Shown here one piece after another: positions 17,177-26,184 of a DNA stretch of 64,000 nucleotides. The DNA is from Micromonospora luteifusca (GTDB lineage Bacteria; Actinomycetota; Actinomycetes; Mycobacteriales; Micromonosporaceae). The notes below the pieces were generated by a model, which had not been told where the DNA came from, did not search any database, and was given only the letters and a program-made list of their open reading frames with translations. Position numbers and translations under genes: made by a program. Numbering within the stretch: position 1 is the first letter of the stretch; each line of letters starts with the position of its first letter. The DNA is taken from NCBI RefSeq assembly GCF_016907275.1, contig NZ_JAFBBP010000001.1, forward strand, positions 2,470,001 to 2,534,000, written 5' to 3'.

Positions 17177-17572
17177 CTACTGCGCCGCCTTCGTCGCCAC
17201 GCCCGCCGGGGCACGCATCCCGGTCGCCCGCAGCGAATACGCCATCCGACCGTTGTTGCCCACGTACGGCGTGACGGTCATGCCGTCGAACTCCACCGCC
17301 TCGAACAGGCCACCCGTCGGCGGCACCGGCTGGTAGTCCGCCGAGATCTTCACCGTCGTCTCCCGCGACCGCTTCCCCAGCTCCGGGTCCAGGTCCATCA
17401 CCCGGACCTGCCACACCCGCTGGCCGGTCAGCTTGTCCTTCGCCGGGCTACGCCGACCGGTCTTCTCGTCGTAGTCCTCGACCTCGCCCAGAGACTCGGG
17501 CACCAACGCGCACCCCGCCGGGAACACGTCCTCGCACCGCACCGCGAACCTCGTGCCGCCTCGCAGAGCCAT
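17177..17572 (-). CDS. Pra-like activator of element replication, integration and excision
   Basis: A 131-aa protein resembling the family labelled plasmid replication, integration and excision activator (Pra of pSAM2). The recognisable parts are EDVFPAGCALVPESLGEVED, the TGQRVWQVRVMDLDPELGKR block and FEAVEFDGMTVTPYVGNNGR with MAYSLRATGMRAP at the end. In pSAM2 Pra switches on rep-xis-int and transfer and is repressed by KorSA. Here a promoter with two operator-like repeats lies directly upstream (17594-17646) and GGAGG precedes the ATG. Confidence 0.8.
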   Translation of the reverse strand: MALRGGTRFAVRCEDVFPAGCALVPESLGEVEDYDEKTGRRSPAKDKLTGQRVWQVRVMDLDPELGKRSRETTVKISADYQPVPPTGGLFEAVEFDGMTVTPYVGNNGRMAYSLRATGMRAPAGVATKAAQ

Positions 17573-17593
17573 CGCTCAACCTCCAACTTGTTA

Positions 17594-17646
17594 ACTTGTC
17601 TGCCAAGTTGCGTTCCAAGGTAGACGGCACTTGGCAGACAAGTCAA
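17594..17646 (-). promoter_or_regulatory. pra promoter with paired KorSA-like operators
   Basis: On the minus strand TTGACT (17641-17646) and TACCTT (17617-17622) are spaced by 18 nt. Two 15-mers, ACTTGTCTGCCAAGT at 17594-17608 and its exact reverse complement at 17629-17643, flank the -10 box. Each is itself an ACTTG-N5-CAAGT dyad. The same ACTTGG..AGACAAGT element precedes the gntR gene at 21614. This fits repression by a GntR-type Kor protein. Confidence 0.72.
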
Positions 17647-18224
17647 TGAGTTCCGGCCCGAAGTCCCCGAAAGACCCTTTTGTCACTTTCGTTGAGTTGG
17701 CAGCACCAACGGGACGGAAGTGTAAATAAAGCCAAATAAAAACGCGGCCAGAGAATTCAGGCCACCTCTAGTCGGCACGGATAATGGTTAAACAACTCTA
17801 TTTCTAATCAATTTAAGCCAAACCCTTACCCTCTTGACTAGATGCGAAGTATTGGTATTCTTGGACCAAGCAAGTGAAAGGCGATTTGCCGCCGAAAGAA
17901 TTCCCAGAAAGGAACTGGAATGACAGCAATTCTACTTAACTGCATAGATCTGGAAAGCGAGGGGGCGCTCTTTAGAATAACTATTCTGATCATAATATTG
18001 ATCGGTTTGTTGACGCAGCCGGCATCAGTGTTCCAAGGATGTGAGAGCAGCCCAACCTGGGAGGATGCACCCGTGCCCTTCTTCCTGCAGGCGAGGATCG
18101 CGCTCCGAATGGCACCGACGGCCGTTTGCAGCAACGGATGCGGAAGGGTCCCGGGACCGGCAGGACCGTGCGTGGTCTGGTGAGTCGACGGTAGCCGCGC
18201 CATCTTCGGGGTACTGCTGATGCC
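17647..18224. other. AT-rich stretch, doubtful small gene
   Basis: About 580 nt with clearly lower GC than anything around it, especially 17690-18000. The only candidate gene is 17920-18183 (+), 87 aa, MTAILLNCIDLESEGALFRI onward, with AAGGAAC before the ATG and a hydrophobic ITILIIILIGLL segment; the second half is not protein-like. Repeated A/T-rich words and no other frame are seen. It could hold the replication origin or transfer locus of the element, but no iteron or nick site was identified. Confidence 0.4.
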
Positions 18225-18668
18225 ATGGGAGACGAACAACAGGGCCTAGCAGTCGATGAGGTCCACTCACGACCTGATGGCCTGGGAGACACGACCGTCG
18301 AAGCGTTGGGCGAGCTAAGCAAGGCCCTTGAGACGATTTACCGGGTGCGCGGTCACCTGTATTCGGCGCACCAGCTCGTCGGCGGCGCGGATTTCACCCT
18401 TGACCGGGTGGTGAAGCTGCTCCGCGAGGCAGGACACGACGAGATGGCCGACCGGGTCGAGCAGGAGCTGTTGGGGCGCAACGTGCTACCCGGCCGGTGG
18501 ACGTTCCAGATCGTGGAGGAGTTCGACGACGGCTACTACGCCGCGTTCCAGGAGATCGAGCGGGAAGCGCGGGAGAAGCTAGCCGGCGGACGGCGGCACA
18601 TCTTCGAGGCGGAAATGAAGGAGCGGCGGCGTACCCACGGGATGCCGGGGCACGAAGCTACGCCGTAG
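18225..18668 (+). CDS. Hypothetical element protein
   Basis: A 147-aa, largely helical, charged protein. The central block LYSAHQLVGGADFTLDRVVK, the RWTFQIVEEFDDGYYAAFQE motif and a Lys/Arg-Glu-rich C-terminus look conserved among actinobacterial integrative elements. There is no known domain. Its stop lies 11 nt inside the 3' end of the convergent glycosyltransferase gene. Confidence 0.72.
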   Translation: MGDEQQGLAVDEVHSRPDGLGDTTVEALGELSKALETIYRVRGHLYSAHQLVGGADFTLDRVVKLLREAGHDEMADRVEQELLGRNVLPGRWTFQIVEEFDDGYYAAFQEIEREAREKLAGGRRHIFEAEMKERRRTHGMPGHEATP

Positions 18669-19434
18669 CGCTGCCGTCGAAGCCGTCTGGGATCATCGAG
18701 GCCAGGGCGTTGGCTCTGGCCTCGATGATTCTCATCCGTCCCTGGTACTCAGCCGGTTCCCGGTGTGCAGCCTGGCTGGTCACCTGGCCGGGCCACTTGC
18801 GGTAGAGCAGGCCGTATTCGCGGGTGAAGTAGCCCGCGGTGACCGCGTTGGCGGCGAGCAAAAGGCCGGTGTCCTCCGAGGCTGGTAGGGCCATCCAGCC
18901 GCCCAGGGCGAAGACGAGATCCCGCCGCAGGCACAGGGTCGCCGGGTGCACCGATGCTCGGTAGTCGTTGGCCTTCCAGAACGTCAGGACCGAACCGCGG
19001 TCGATAACGCCGCCGGCCGGGTCCTTGTCCCATCCGGCGGTCGAACCGTCGGGGAGCAGGTCGAGGACCCGCGAGGTGGTCCAGCCGATCTGCGGGTGCG
19101 CATCGAACGCGGCGATGTCCCGGGCGAGCGCGCCAGGGGTCAACTGGTCGTCGGCGTCCAGCACCTTGATGAGTTGCCCGGAAACTCGGGAAAGAGCGAG
19201 GGTACGGGCAACACCAGGCCCACCGGGACGGCCGGTGCCCAGACTGATCCGGGGATCGTCAGGCAGCGCGTCGCCCAGGGCGCCGGTCTGCCCGTCCTCC
19301 TGGACGAGCCATTGCCAGTCCCAGCCGGCCGGCATCTCTTGCTTGGCCAACGACTCGTAGGCGCCAGCCAGGTGCTCGATGCTGGGCGCATGGACCGGGG
19401 TGATGACCGAGACGAGCTGCGTCAAGTTTTCCAC
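18658..19434 (-). CDS. Family 2 glycosyltransferase
   Basis: A 258-aa GT-A fold enzyme. The N-terminal VSVITPVHAPSIEHLAGAYE and the metal-binding LIKVLDADDQLTPGALARD (DAD, a DxD motif) are standard for GT2, as is the acceptor-side WMALPASEDTGLLLAAN. No membrane segment is present. The start overlaps the stop of the gntR gene by 13 nt, so the two are co-expressed. What it glycosylates is unknown; as AICE cargo it might modify a surface structure or small molecule. Confidence 0.85.
   Translation of the reverse strand: MENLTQLVSVITPVHAPSIEHLAGAYESLAKQEMPAGWDWQWLVQEDGQTGALGDALPDDPRISLGTGRPGGPGVARTLALSRVSGQLIKVLDADDQLTPGALARDIAAFDAHPQIGWTTSRVLDLLPDGSTAGWDKDPAGGVIDRGSVLTFWKANDYRASVHPATLCLRRDLVFALGGWMALPASEDTGLLLAANAVTAGYFTREYGLLYRKWPGQVTSQAAHREPAEYQGRMRIIEARANALASMIPDGFDGSATA
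18692..18729. terminator. Perfect hairpin inside the end of the glycosyltransferase gene
   Basis: A perfect 14-bp stem (ATCATCGAGGCCAG and its complement) with a 10-nt loop, 24 nt after the stop of the rightward gene at 18668. It encodes the IIEARANALASMI segment of the glycosyltransferase on the other strand. It probably terminates the rightward transcript. Confidence 0.5.
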
Positions 19435-20243
19435 CGCTGGAGTTTGTGGGAGTAGACAAGCTCGGTGCGGTCGCCCGGCATCACCACGTCGGCGACCTCG
19501 ACGACCCGGCCGGTGGTGTCGGTCGAGGTCTTCCGCACAGTGAGCACGGAGACGCCCGGGTCGATGTCCAGCAACTCAGCCTCCTCCGGCGACGGCGGGC
19601 GGGCGCGGATCTCGTCGTCGATCCGGTCCAACTCGATGCCCAGCGTGTAGAGCTGATGCTGCGTGCCGCCCGGCCACGGTTCCTTGTCCGCGTCGAGCAA
19701 GTCCGGGTTCGCGGCCACCAGGTCGTACGGCAGGTAGGAGTACGACACGGTCAGCGGCGCGTTCTCATGCCGGGACGACGTCCAGTAGACCCGGCGCAGC
19801 AGCGGCGTACCCGGCTCGACCTGCAAGGCTGCCGCCATCTCCGCATCAGCCTCCACCCGCGAATACTCGGCGTGGAACTTCAGGTCGTCGACGGTCAGGC
19901 CGGTGTCGTGCTCTGTGGCGCCAGTCTTCAGCCGCTCGTCCTCGTCGAGCAGGACGCGATCCTTCTCCCACTGGTACCGCTCGGTGTTGCGACGGCGTAC
20001 CCGCTGGCGGGGTGCCCGCACGTAGGTGCCGCGCCCCTGCTCCGCCCGGACCAGGCCCCATTCCCGAAGCTGCCGGATGGCGTTGCGGACGCTGGTGCGT
20101 GACAGGCCCGAGGTGTCGGCCAGCTCGGTTTCGCTGGGCATCAGGGTGCCGGGGGCCAGTTCGCCGCTCACGATCTTTGCCCGCAACTCTTCGGCGAGTT
20201 GCAGGTAGCGAGGGCGCCAGTCCCGGCCTTGCACACCGGTCAC
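19422..20243 (-). CDS. GntR-family regulator with UTRA domain
   Basis: A 273-aa HutC-type repressor. Residues about 8-75 form the winged helix (YLQLAEELRAKIVSGELAPG, PSETELADTSGLSRTSVRNA, LVRAEQGRGTYV). The UTRA effector domain follows (VEPGTPLLRRVYWTSSRHEN, LTVSYSYLPYDLVAANPDLL, LDIDPGVSVLTVRKTSTD). The GTG at 20243 follows AGGGGGT; the open frame further upstream is not coding. A perfect dyad at 20254-20269 is a likely autoregulatory operator. It is coupled to the glycosyltransferase. Confidence 0.88.
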   Translation of the reverse strand: MTGVQGRDWRPRYLQLAEELRAKIVSGELAPGTLMPSETELADTSGLSRTSVRNAIRQLREWGLVRAEQGRGTYVRAPRQRVRRRNTERYQWEKDRVLLDEDERLKTGATEHDTGLTVDDLKFHAEYSRVEADAEMAAALQVEPGTPLLRRVYWTSSRHENAPLTVSYSYLPYDLVAANPDLLDADKEPWPGGTQHQLYTLGIELDRIDDEIRARPPSPEEAELLDIDPGVSVLTVRKTSTDTTGRVVEVADVVMPGDRTELVYSHKLQRWKT

Positions 20244-20253
20244 CGTACCCCCT

Positions 20254-20269
20254 AGACGTTCCAACGTCT
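20254..20269. promoter_or_regulatory. Candidate operator of the UTRA regulator
   Basis: The 16-mer AGACGTTCCAACGTCT is a perfect inverted repeat with 7-bp arms, centred about 19 nt upstream of the GTG start of the gntR gene. Its position suits repression of the gntR-glycosyltransferase pair. Confidence 0.5.
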
Positions 20270-20389
20270 GCCAGGTGGTCCCGCCAGCGGGCCGCTCAGG
20301 AACCGGCGGTACGGCTACCGCTGCTCGCGGTGGCCTCGCAGGGCGCAGGCCAGGAGTGCGGGGAACGGCTGAGCTCCGGGTGTTGGCGT

Positions 20390-20734
20390 TCACCGCGTCT
20401 CTCCGGCCCGCTCGCCGCCTTCTGCCGGTGTCAGCATCTCCAGCTGGGCGTAGACCAGCTCGTCGATGAGCCGGTCTACCTGCGCGGGCGACAGGAGTAC
20501 GGTCTGCGTCGCGCCATAACGGGTCGCGTCGAGCTTCACGGCCAGGTCCCGGCGGGCGAACCGGTCGACGATCAGTTGGACGGTGACCCAGCCGGTCCGC
20601 TCCCGTCCAATGGTGGAGAGAAGCCCGCGGTGCATCGGATCGTTCGGTCCGCAGCCCCGACACCAGACCGGGCACACGAACGGCGCAATCGACGACGGCG
20701 ACCGGCCCTCTGGAATGGCGGCGCCCTCACTCAT
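20390..20734 (-). CDS. Small Cys-motif protein, unknown
   Basis: A 114-aa protein with an N-terminal CPVWCRGCGPNDPMHRG block that could bind zinc and a C-terminal LLSPAQVDRLIDELVYAQLE helix. It resembles the small actinobacterial Cys-motif proteins I recall as DUF6907-type, but I am not certain. It overlaps the preceding gene by 8 nt and appears to be its paralogue. Confidence 0.65.
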   Translation of the reverse strand: MSEGAAIPEGRSPSSIAPFVCPVWCRGCGPNDPMHRGLLSTIGRERTGWVTVQLIVDRFARRDLAVKLDATRYGATQTVLLSPAQVDRLIDELVYAQLEMLTPAEGGERAGETR

Positions 20735-21062
20735 CGCCGGCCCCCTGCTGCCCGGTGGCCTGTGCCAGCGATCCGCGAAGTTGCTCGACCAGTTGGGCTG
20801 CCTGCGGCACGGACAACTCCGCCCAGGCGTTCCCCGCCCGGCAGGTCACGTGAACACCGACCAGGGGACCGCCCAGAGCCTCACTGCTGATGAGGTACGT
20901 GACGACGAGCCCGCCCGCCCGACTCTCGCCGACCCGCTGCACCGGGCCGCGATGACGGCGGGCCATGTGCGTCATCACCGGTGGCACCAGGTACCCGCAG
21001 CGATCCGGGGCGCACCAGTCCGGGTGGCTCGTGACGGCGGCCGGCTTGTTCGTTCGACTCAT
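20727..21062 (-). CDS. Small Cys-motif protein, unknown (paralogue of next gene)
   Basis: A 111-aa protein from ATG at 21062. It has SHPDWCAPDRCGYLVPPVMT near the N-terminus, a beta-rich centre (GGLVVTYLISSEALGG, VGVHVTCRAGNAWAELSV) and the end helix PQAAQLVEQLRGSLAQ. The layout parallels the next gene, suggesting an old duplication. Both sit between the two gntR genes; function is unknown. Confidence 0.65.
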   Translation of the reverse strand: MSRTNKPAAVTSHPDWCAPDRCGYLVPPVMTHMARRHRGPVQRVGESRAGGLVVTYLISSEALGGPLVGVHVTCRAGNAWAELSVPQAAQLVEQLRGSLAQATGQQGAGDE

Positions 21063-21576
21063 CGCGGCCACCGCCCCCCGTTGCCCCGGAAGAGCTGGGC
21101 CCGCGTCATCAAGGGCGCGTACCGGAGCACAGGCAATTCACGGGTGGCACCTTTTGACCACTGCGGCGAGGAGGCCGCAGAAGCCGCGCGAGGACTCGAT
21201 CGACCGATGCTGCTGGCACGCCGGGCAAATGGGCGCCTCCGAGACCACCAGGACGAGAGCCGATGGTGTCGACGATGAGAGCCGGACATCGCACCTCCAC
21301 AGGTAGGCGGGGACCGGTGGCCAGCCGCGGGGGAATGCGGCCGGCCACCGGCCCGGATGAAGGCACGGCGCACCGTCCGACGCCGGACGGGTCGGGTATC
21401 GCCGAGCCAACTTGTACGCGCGGCGACCGCAACCGGTCCGACAGGACGCCGCGCATCACGTGCGACCAGAGCCGACGCGTGACCACCCCTGACACGAGCC
21501 GTCACCCCAGCCGCCTACACGGAAACGTATCTACAAGTGGATGAGTTGTCTAGACGTCGAATCAGGTCAGTTGGTT
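21063..21576. other. Regulatory/intergenic region without a supported gene
   Basis: About 510 nt between divergent genes. Overlapping open frames on both strands have no ribosome site or recognisable domain; the least unlikely is 21138-21410 (-), which has a CPAC motif. Promoters for the leftward small genes and the rightward gntR gene must lie here. Confidence 0.5.
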
Positions 21577-21598
21577 GGCACTTGGTAAGACAAGTGCC
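21577..21598. promoter_or_regulatory. KorSA-like operator before gntR
   Basis: A dyad, GGC-ACTTG-N6-CAAGT-GCC, ending 15 nt before the GTG start. Its core ACTTGGTAAGACAAGT differs from the pra operator ACTTGGCAGACAAGT only in the spacer. This links the regulator and the pra promoter in one circuit. Confidence 0.65.
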
Positions 21599-21613
21599 AG
21601 GTACGGTGAGCGG

Positions 21614-22036
21614 GTGCCCACCCCGCACTACGGCCAGCCCCGCTACCGCGTCATCGCCGAACAGTTGAGAGAGCGCATCGAGAGCGGCGTCATCCCGCCC
21701 GGAGCCCTCTTGCCGGCTGAGAGCGCGCTAACGGCCGAATTCGGGGCAGCACGTGGCACGGTTCGTCAGGCAATAGCCGCGTTACGCGAGGCAGGCTTGG
21801 TGGCTACCGAACACGGCCGCGGAACCTATGCAACCCTGCGCCTGCGCGAGTGTGGGCTATACGAGGGTTCCGAGACGGAGACGCAACAGCGCCAAGTCGC
21901 CGCCGACGCGGAGCTTGCAGCCCTTTTCGCTGTCGAGGTGGGCGCGACTCTGATGGAACAACAGAGCCTCACCCGAACAAACGGAGCCGTCGGAACAGTC
22001 GTCAGAACCTACCGACTGCCGCCGACAGAGCGATAG
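21614..22036 (+). CDS. Short GntR regulator, KorSA-like
   Basis: A 140-aa repressor. The winged helix is complete (YRVIAEQLRERIESGVIPPG, LTAEFGAARGTVRQAIAALR, LVATEHGRGTYATL), but the remaining 65 residues are too short for a full UTRA fold, as in Kor proteins of AICEs. GTG at 21614 (VPTPHYGQPRY) is the likely start. Expected role is keeping pra and its own promoter silent, in keeping with the shared operator at both sites. Confidence 0.82.
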   Translation: MPTPHYGQPRYRVIAEQLRERIESGVIPPGALLPAESALTAEFGAARGTVRQAIAALREAGLVATEHGRGTYATLRLRECGLYEGSETETQQRQVAADAELAALFAVEVGATLMEQQSLTRTNGAVGTVVRTYRLPPTER

Positions 22037-22435
22037 GGCAGTTCACACCCTCGATACGTCCTCAATGCGGCCCTGAACGGGCCGCACGCGCCGCCGCCTG
22101 GGCGCGCCGGCCGCTGCCGCTGGCGCCCTGCGGCCGAACGTGCGTCAAGGTTCGCTAGACGTGGCGGGCCGGGCGGCGGCCCGCTCCCAGGATGGCGGGT
22201 CGAGGGCACACGGGATGGCAGTCAGCATGGACCAGTTCGTATGGCTAGGCAGGGCCGCACCGTCACGGCTTCACCGGCATCTGAGTACGGCGACGTCCAA
22301 CGGGGTGAGGCGAAACCAGGGCGTTCAGGACCGCTCATCTGTCCCACCCGGCGCCGTCCTCGCACCTCCTGCCACTGTCCTCGTAGGCGTCTCGAACAGC
22401 TACAGTCAGGGCACCGACAAGGGAGAGGTCACCAA
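22037..22435. other. Intergenic region upstream of the restriction operon
   Basis: About 400 nt with no gene. A GCGGCCC-N5-GGGCCGC hairpin at 22067-22085 probably ends the gntR transcript. The hsdM promoter should lie near 22380-22415, where TACAGT could be a -10 box; no clear -35 partner was seen. Confidence 0.5.
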
Positions 22436-24880
22436 GTGGCGAAGCTGACGTTGCCGCAGCTTGAACGGCATCTGTTCGGAGCCGCAGACATCCTTCGCGG
22501 CAAGATGGACGCTTCGGAGTTTAAGGAATACATCTTCGGGATGCTGTTCCTGAAGCGCGCTTCCGACCAGTTCGACGCAGTCCGCCAGCAGCTCATACGG
22601 AGATGGGAACTCCAGGGGAAGAGCCCGGAGGAAGCCGAGAGGATGGCCGCTGCCCCCAATTTCTACCGCGGAGAGAGCTTCTTCGTCCCGGAGAAGGCTC
22701 GCTGGCAGCACATTAAGGATCACTCCCGCCTAAAGAACGTCGGCAGTCTGCTTAACACCGCACTCAACGAGCTCGAGCAAGCTAACTCATCGGCCCTCGA
22801 AGGCGTGCTTGAGCATATCGACTTCATGAAAAAAGTCGGGCAGTCGATCATTCCGGATAAGCGGCTCCAACAGTTGATCGACCACTTCAACCGCGTCCGG
22901 CTGCGTAACGAGGACTTCGAATTTCCCGACTTACTCGGCGCCGCATATGAATATCTGATAGGAGAGTTCGCCGACTCCGCCGGAAAGAAGGGCGGCGAGT
23001 TCTACACCCCGCGGGGTGTCGTCCGTATGATGGTTCGGCTAGTCAAGCCGGAGCCGGGTATGCGCATCTACGACCCCTGCGCCGGTTCAGGTGGAATGCT
23101 CATTCACGCTAAGGAGTACGTCGAGGAGCACGGCCAAGATTTCAAGGACCTGACCCTCGCGGGCCAAGAGTACAACGGCGGAACTTGGGCCGTCTCAAAA
23201 ATGAACGTGATCCTCCACGGCGTGCTCAACGCCAGCCTAGAGAACGACGACACGCTCGCCAATCCATTGCACAAGGAGGGCGGCGAGCTGATGCGCTTCC
23301 ACCGAGTGCTCACCAATCCCCCGTTCTCGCAGAACTACGTTGCTGGCGACATGGAACACAAGGAACGTTTTAAGTACGGTTTCGCGCCCGAGACCGGCAA
23401 GAAAGCGGACCTCATGTTTGCTCAGCATGTGCTCGCCGTACTAACGCCTGACGGCATCGGTGCCACGGTTCTTCCGCACGGCGTTCTGTTCCGCGGTGGC
23501 AAGGAGAAGGAAATCCGCGAAGGCATCATTAGTGATGATCGCTTGGAGGCGGTAATCGGTCTCGCTCCTAACCTTTTCTACGGGACGGGTATCCCGGCTT
23601 GCATTCTCGTTCTTCGCGGTACCGCACGTCCGCATCAGAAGCGGCGCGGCAAGGTGCTGTTCATCAATGCTGACCGGGAGTTCACCCCTGGCCGCGCGCA
23701 GAATTACTTGGATCCCCAACATGCTGAGAAGATTGTTGTAGCCTTCGAGGAGTACAAGAACATCCCAGGTTTTGCCCGCGTCGTCGACATCCAGGAGCTT
23801 AGGGAAAACGACTTTAACCTCAACATCCGGCGCTATGTCGACAATGCGCCCCCGGCGGAGCCGCAGGACGTCCGAGCCCATCTGCACGGCGGAGTTCCGA
23901 AGGTTGAAGTCCTCAACAAGACTCCGGTGTTCACTGCGTTCGGCATCGATCCCACCACTCTGTTCGTCGAGAGGGACAACGACTACTACGACTTCCTGCC
24001 GGAGGGCTGGAAGGCGACGATGGAGCGACTCCCAGGGCTCGCCCGCTCTGCCGAGATAAAGCTAAGCGAGGCGTTCTCGGATTGGTGGGCCCGGCACAGC
24101 AAGCGCCTGGTTGAGCTGCCGGATTCCCCAAAGGTCATGGAGATCCGAGCGGAACTGCTCGAGTCATTCGTGGCCGAGCTGAAACCGCTGGGCCTGCTTG
24201 ACCGGTTCGAGCTAGCCGGCGTTGTGGCCGCTTGGTGGGGTGAGACCCAGTACGACATAAAAGCTTTGTCACTCAACGGCTTTCAAGGCGTCGTCGAGGG
24301 CTGGCTAACCACGATCGAGTCGGCCTTCGACCTCGATGAGGAAGAGGTCGAGTATTGGGACAAGCAGAAAATTGCGGCCGAGAAGCGCAAGGCCCGCTCT
24401 CACCGCGTCGTCCCGGCACTGCTCCCTGAGTACTTAGTCGAGCTTGAAGCGGCCGAGTCTCGATACGCCCAGCTGAATGCGCAGCTTAAGGCTGCTACCG
24501 CCAAGCCCAGCGAGGATGACGATGACGACGCTGGGGAGCCGACCGTGCAGGTCTCGGCGGCCGAGGTCAGAAAGCTCAGGACCGACATAACGGCCGCAAG
24601 GAAGGAAGCCTCAGCCCTGGTGAACGGCTTTCTACCCTCGCTTAGGACGGCAGTGACAGCTCTCAACGAGGACGACCGCCGCGCCCTGGTCCTCGAAGTC
24701 CTCCGAACGCAGCTCTCATCCCGCCTCGACAGCCGTACGGCTGCGGCGCGACGGCAACTCGAATCTGCGTACCAGACCTGGGCTGGCAAGTACGCCGTTA
24801 CCGTTCGGGGCCTCGAAGCCGAGCAAGGTGCTGCTGCAGCTCGGCTCAACAATTACCTGAGGGACCTCGGCTATGCATGA
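22436..24880 (+). CDS. hsdM: Type I restriction-modification system, methyltransferase subunit HsdM
   Basis: An 814-aa adenine N6-methyltransferase subunit. The N-terminal HsdM domain begins [20 protein letters not shown]. The AdoMet motif [14 protein letters not shown] lies near 212 and the catalytic NPPF near 293. It is longer than typical HsdM (about 500-550 aa): residues beyond about 520 add a helical C-terminal extension with long charged coils ([20 protein letters not shown]). GTG at 22436 has GGGAGAGG 7 nt upstream. It overlaps hsdS by 8 nt. GC is lower than in the element core. Confidence 0.95.
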   Translation: MAKLTLPQLERHLFGAADILRGKMDASEFKEYIFGMLFLKRASDQFDAVRQQLIRRWELQGKSPEEAERMAAAPNFYRGESFFVPEKARWQHIKDHSRLKNVGSLLNTALNELEQANSSALEGVLEHIDFMKKVGQSIIPDKRLQQLIDHFNRVRLRNEDFEFPDLLGAAYEYLIGEFADSAGKKGGEFYTPRGVVRMMVRLVKPEPGMRIYDPCAGSGGMLIHAKEYVEEHGQDFKDLTLAGQEYNGGTWAVSKMNVILHGVLNASLENDDTLANPLHKEGGELMRFHRVLTNPPFSQNYVAGDMEHKERFKYGFAPETGKKADLMFAQHVLAVLTPDGIGATVLPHGVLFRGGKEKEIREGIISDDRLEAVIGLAPNLFYGTGIPACILVLRGTARPHQKRRGKVLFINADREFTPGRAQNYLDPQHAEKIVVAFEEYKNIPGFARVVDIQELRENDFNLNIRRYVDNAPPAEPQDVRAHLHGGVPKVEVLNKTPVFTAFGIDPTTLFVERDNDYYDFLPEGWKATMERLPGLARSAEIKLSEAFSDWWARHSKRLVELPDSPKVMEIRAELLESFVAELKPLGLLDRFELAGVVAAWWGETQYDIKALSLNGFQGVVEGWLTTIESAFDLDEEEVEYWDKQKIAAEKRKARSHRVVPALLPEYLVELEAAESRYAQLNAQLKAATAKPSEDDDDDAGEPTVQVSAAEVRKLRTDITAARKEASALVNGFLPSLRTAVTALNEDDRRALVLEVLRTQLSSRLDSRTAAARRQLESAYQTWAGKYAVTVRGLEAEQGAAAARLNNYLRDLGYA

Positions 24881-26087
24881 ACTTCCCGAGGACTGGATGT
24901 CGGTGCGATTGCGGGACACTGGAACCTGGCTGTCCGGCGGAACGCCGTCGACGGATGAACCACGGTTTTGGGGTGGCGACCTGCCGTGGATCAGTGCTGC
25001 AAGCTTGAAGGAATTTGATATTCACGACTCCGACCGGCGGCTCACGAAAAGCGGTTCGTTGGCGGGCACCAGGCTCGTGCCTGATGGCTCCGTCCTTTTT
25101 GTGGTACGCGGCATGAGCTTGAAGAAGGAGTTCCGGGTCGGAGTCACGCGAAAGCGGGTCGCCTTCGGCCAAGACTGCAAGGCGATTGTTCCCCGTCCTG
25201 GTATTGACGCCAGGTTTCTCGCCTTGGCAATGAAGGTCCGGACCCGCGAGATCCTGAGCATGGTCGATGAGGCTGGTCATGGGACAGGTCGGCTGCCGAC
25301 GGATCTTATCGCCAAGCTGGAAGTGGGCATTCCGCCCTTTCCAGAGCAGCGGCAGATTGTTGAGGTCCTCGATAGCGTCGATGCTCGGTTCCACCTCGAG
25401 GGCCAAACCGTTGCGAAGTTGCGAGCGCTCCAAGAGGGCGTCGTTGAAGCTCTGCTTGCGAGTCTCGTTGCCGACACCTTACCCCTCGGCGAACACCTCG
25501 CGCTTCCGCCCAAGAACGGCTTTTCACCTCAAGAGGCTGACGAATGGACGGGACTTCAAGCCTTGGGTTTAGGGTGTCTTACCCCTAACGGATTTCAGGC
25601 ACGTCAGCTAAAGAACGTACCAGTTCTCGATGGCAGGAACTCGGGTGCCCTGCTCGCCGATGGTGACTTGCTGATGAGCCGTGCAAATACGCGCGACTTG
25701 GTAGGCCTCGCTGGGGTTTACCGAGACGTCGGCACTCCGTGCATTTATCCAGATCTCATGATGCGGCTAGTTGTAGGACGAGGCTGCCGTTCCGAGTACT
25801 TGGAGCTGGTCCTACGAAGCGCGAATGTTCGACGGCAGATCCAAGCGTACTCTCAAGGAACCTCCGAGAGCATGGTGAAGATTAGCGGTTCATCTGTTCG
25901 GCGATTGCTGGTAGCTATTCCACACCTAGTGGAACAAGACCGTATTCTCGCTGTCGTTGAGGCCACTAAGAACGAGATTGAATCTCATCTGAAGGAGCAG
26001 CACAAGCTTTACCTACTCAAGCAGGGTCTCATGGAGGACCTGCTATTTGGGCGGGTACGGACTGCGGCAGCTGAAGCCGTGAGGTAG
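24873..26087 (+). CDS. hsdS: Type I restriction-modification system, specificity subunit HsdS
   Basis: A 404-aa specificity subunit with two target-recognition halves. The first opens [20 protein letters not shown] and ends at the conserved dimer helix ([20 protein letters not shown]). The second half ends with the matching repeat ([38 protein letters not shown]). Thus a bipartite DNA target is expected but cannot be read from sequence. It starts inside the hsdM end (ATGCATGA). Confidence 0.94.
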   Translation: MHELPEDWMSVRLRDTGTWLSGGTPSTDEPRFWGGDLPWISAASLKEFDIHDSDRRLTKSGSLAGTRLVPDGSVLFVVRGMSLKKEFRVGVTRKRVAFGQDCKAIVPRPGIDARFLALAMKVRTREILSMVDEAGHGTGRLPTDLIAKLEVGIPPFPEQRQIVEVLDSVDARFHLEGQTVAKLRALQEGVVEALLASLVADTLPLGEHLALPPKNGFSPQEADEWTGLQALGLGCLTPNGFQARQLKNVPVLDGRNSGALLADGDLLMSRANTRDLVGLAGVYRDVGTPCIYPDLMMRLVVGRGCRSEYLELVLRSANVRRQIQAYSQGTSESMVKISGSSVRRLLVAIPHLVEQDRILAVVEATKNEIESHLKEQHKLYLLKQGLMEDLLFGRVRTAAAEAVR

Positions 26088-26184
26088 GTCATTAGTTTCT
26101 GAATCACGCGGCTTGCTCACCGGATGCGGGATCGCATTGTTGAGGGAGTTGCGAAGGCGAGCGGTAACGGATGGAGGCCCAACT

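Noticed and set aside
17920..18183. 87-aa protein in the AT-rich island as a firm gene
   Set aside because: The ribosome site is acceptable but the second half of the frame looks random; kept only as a doubtful candidate inside the region note.
21138..21410. 90-aa leftward frame with a CPAC motif
   Set aside because: No ribosome site, overlaps equally open frames on both strands, and composition is not clearly protein-like; left as intergenic.
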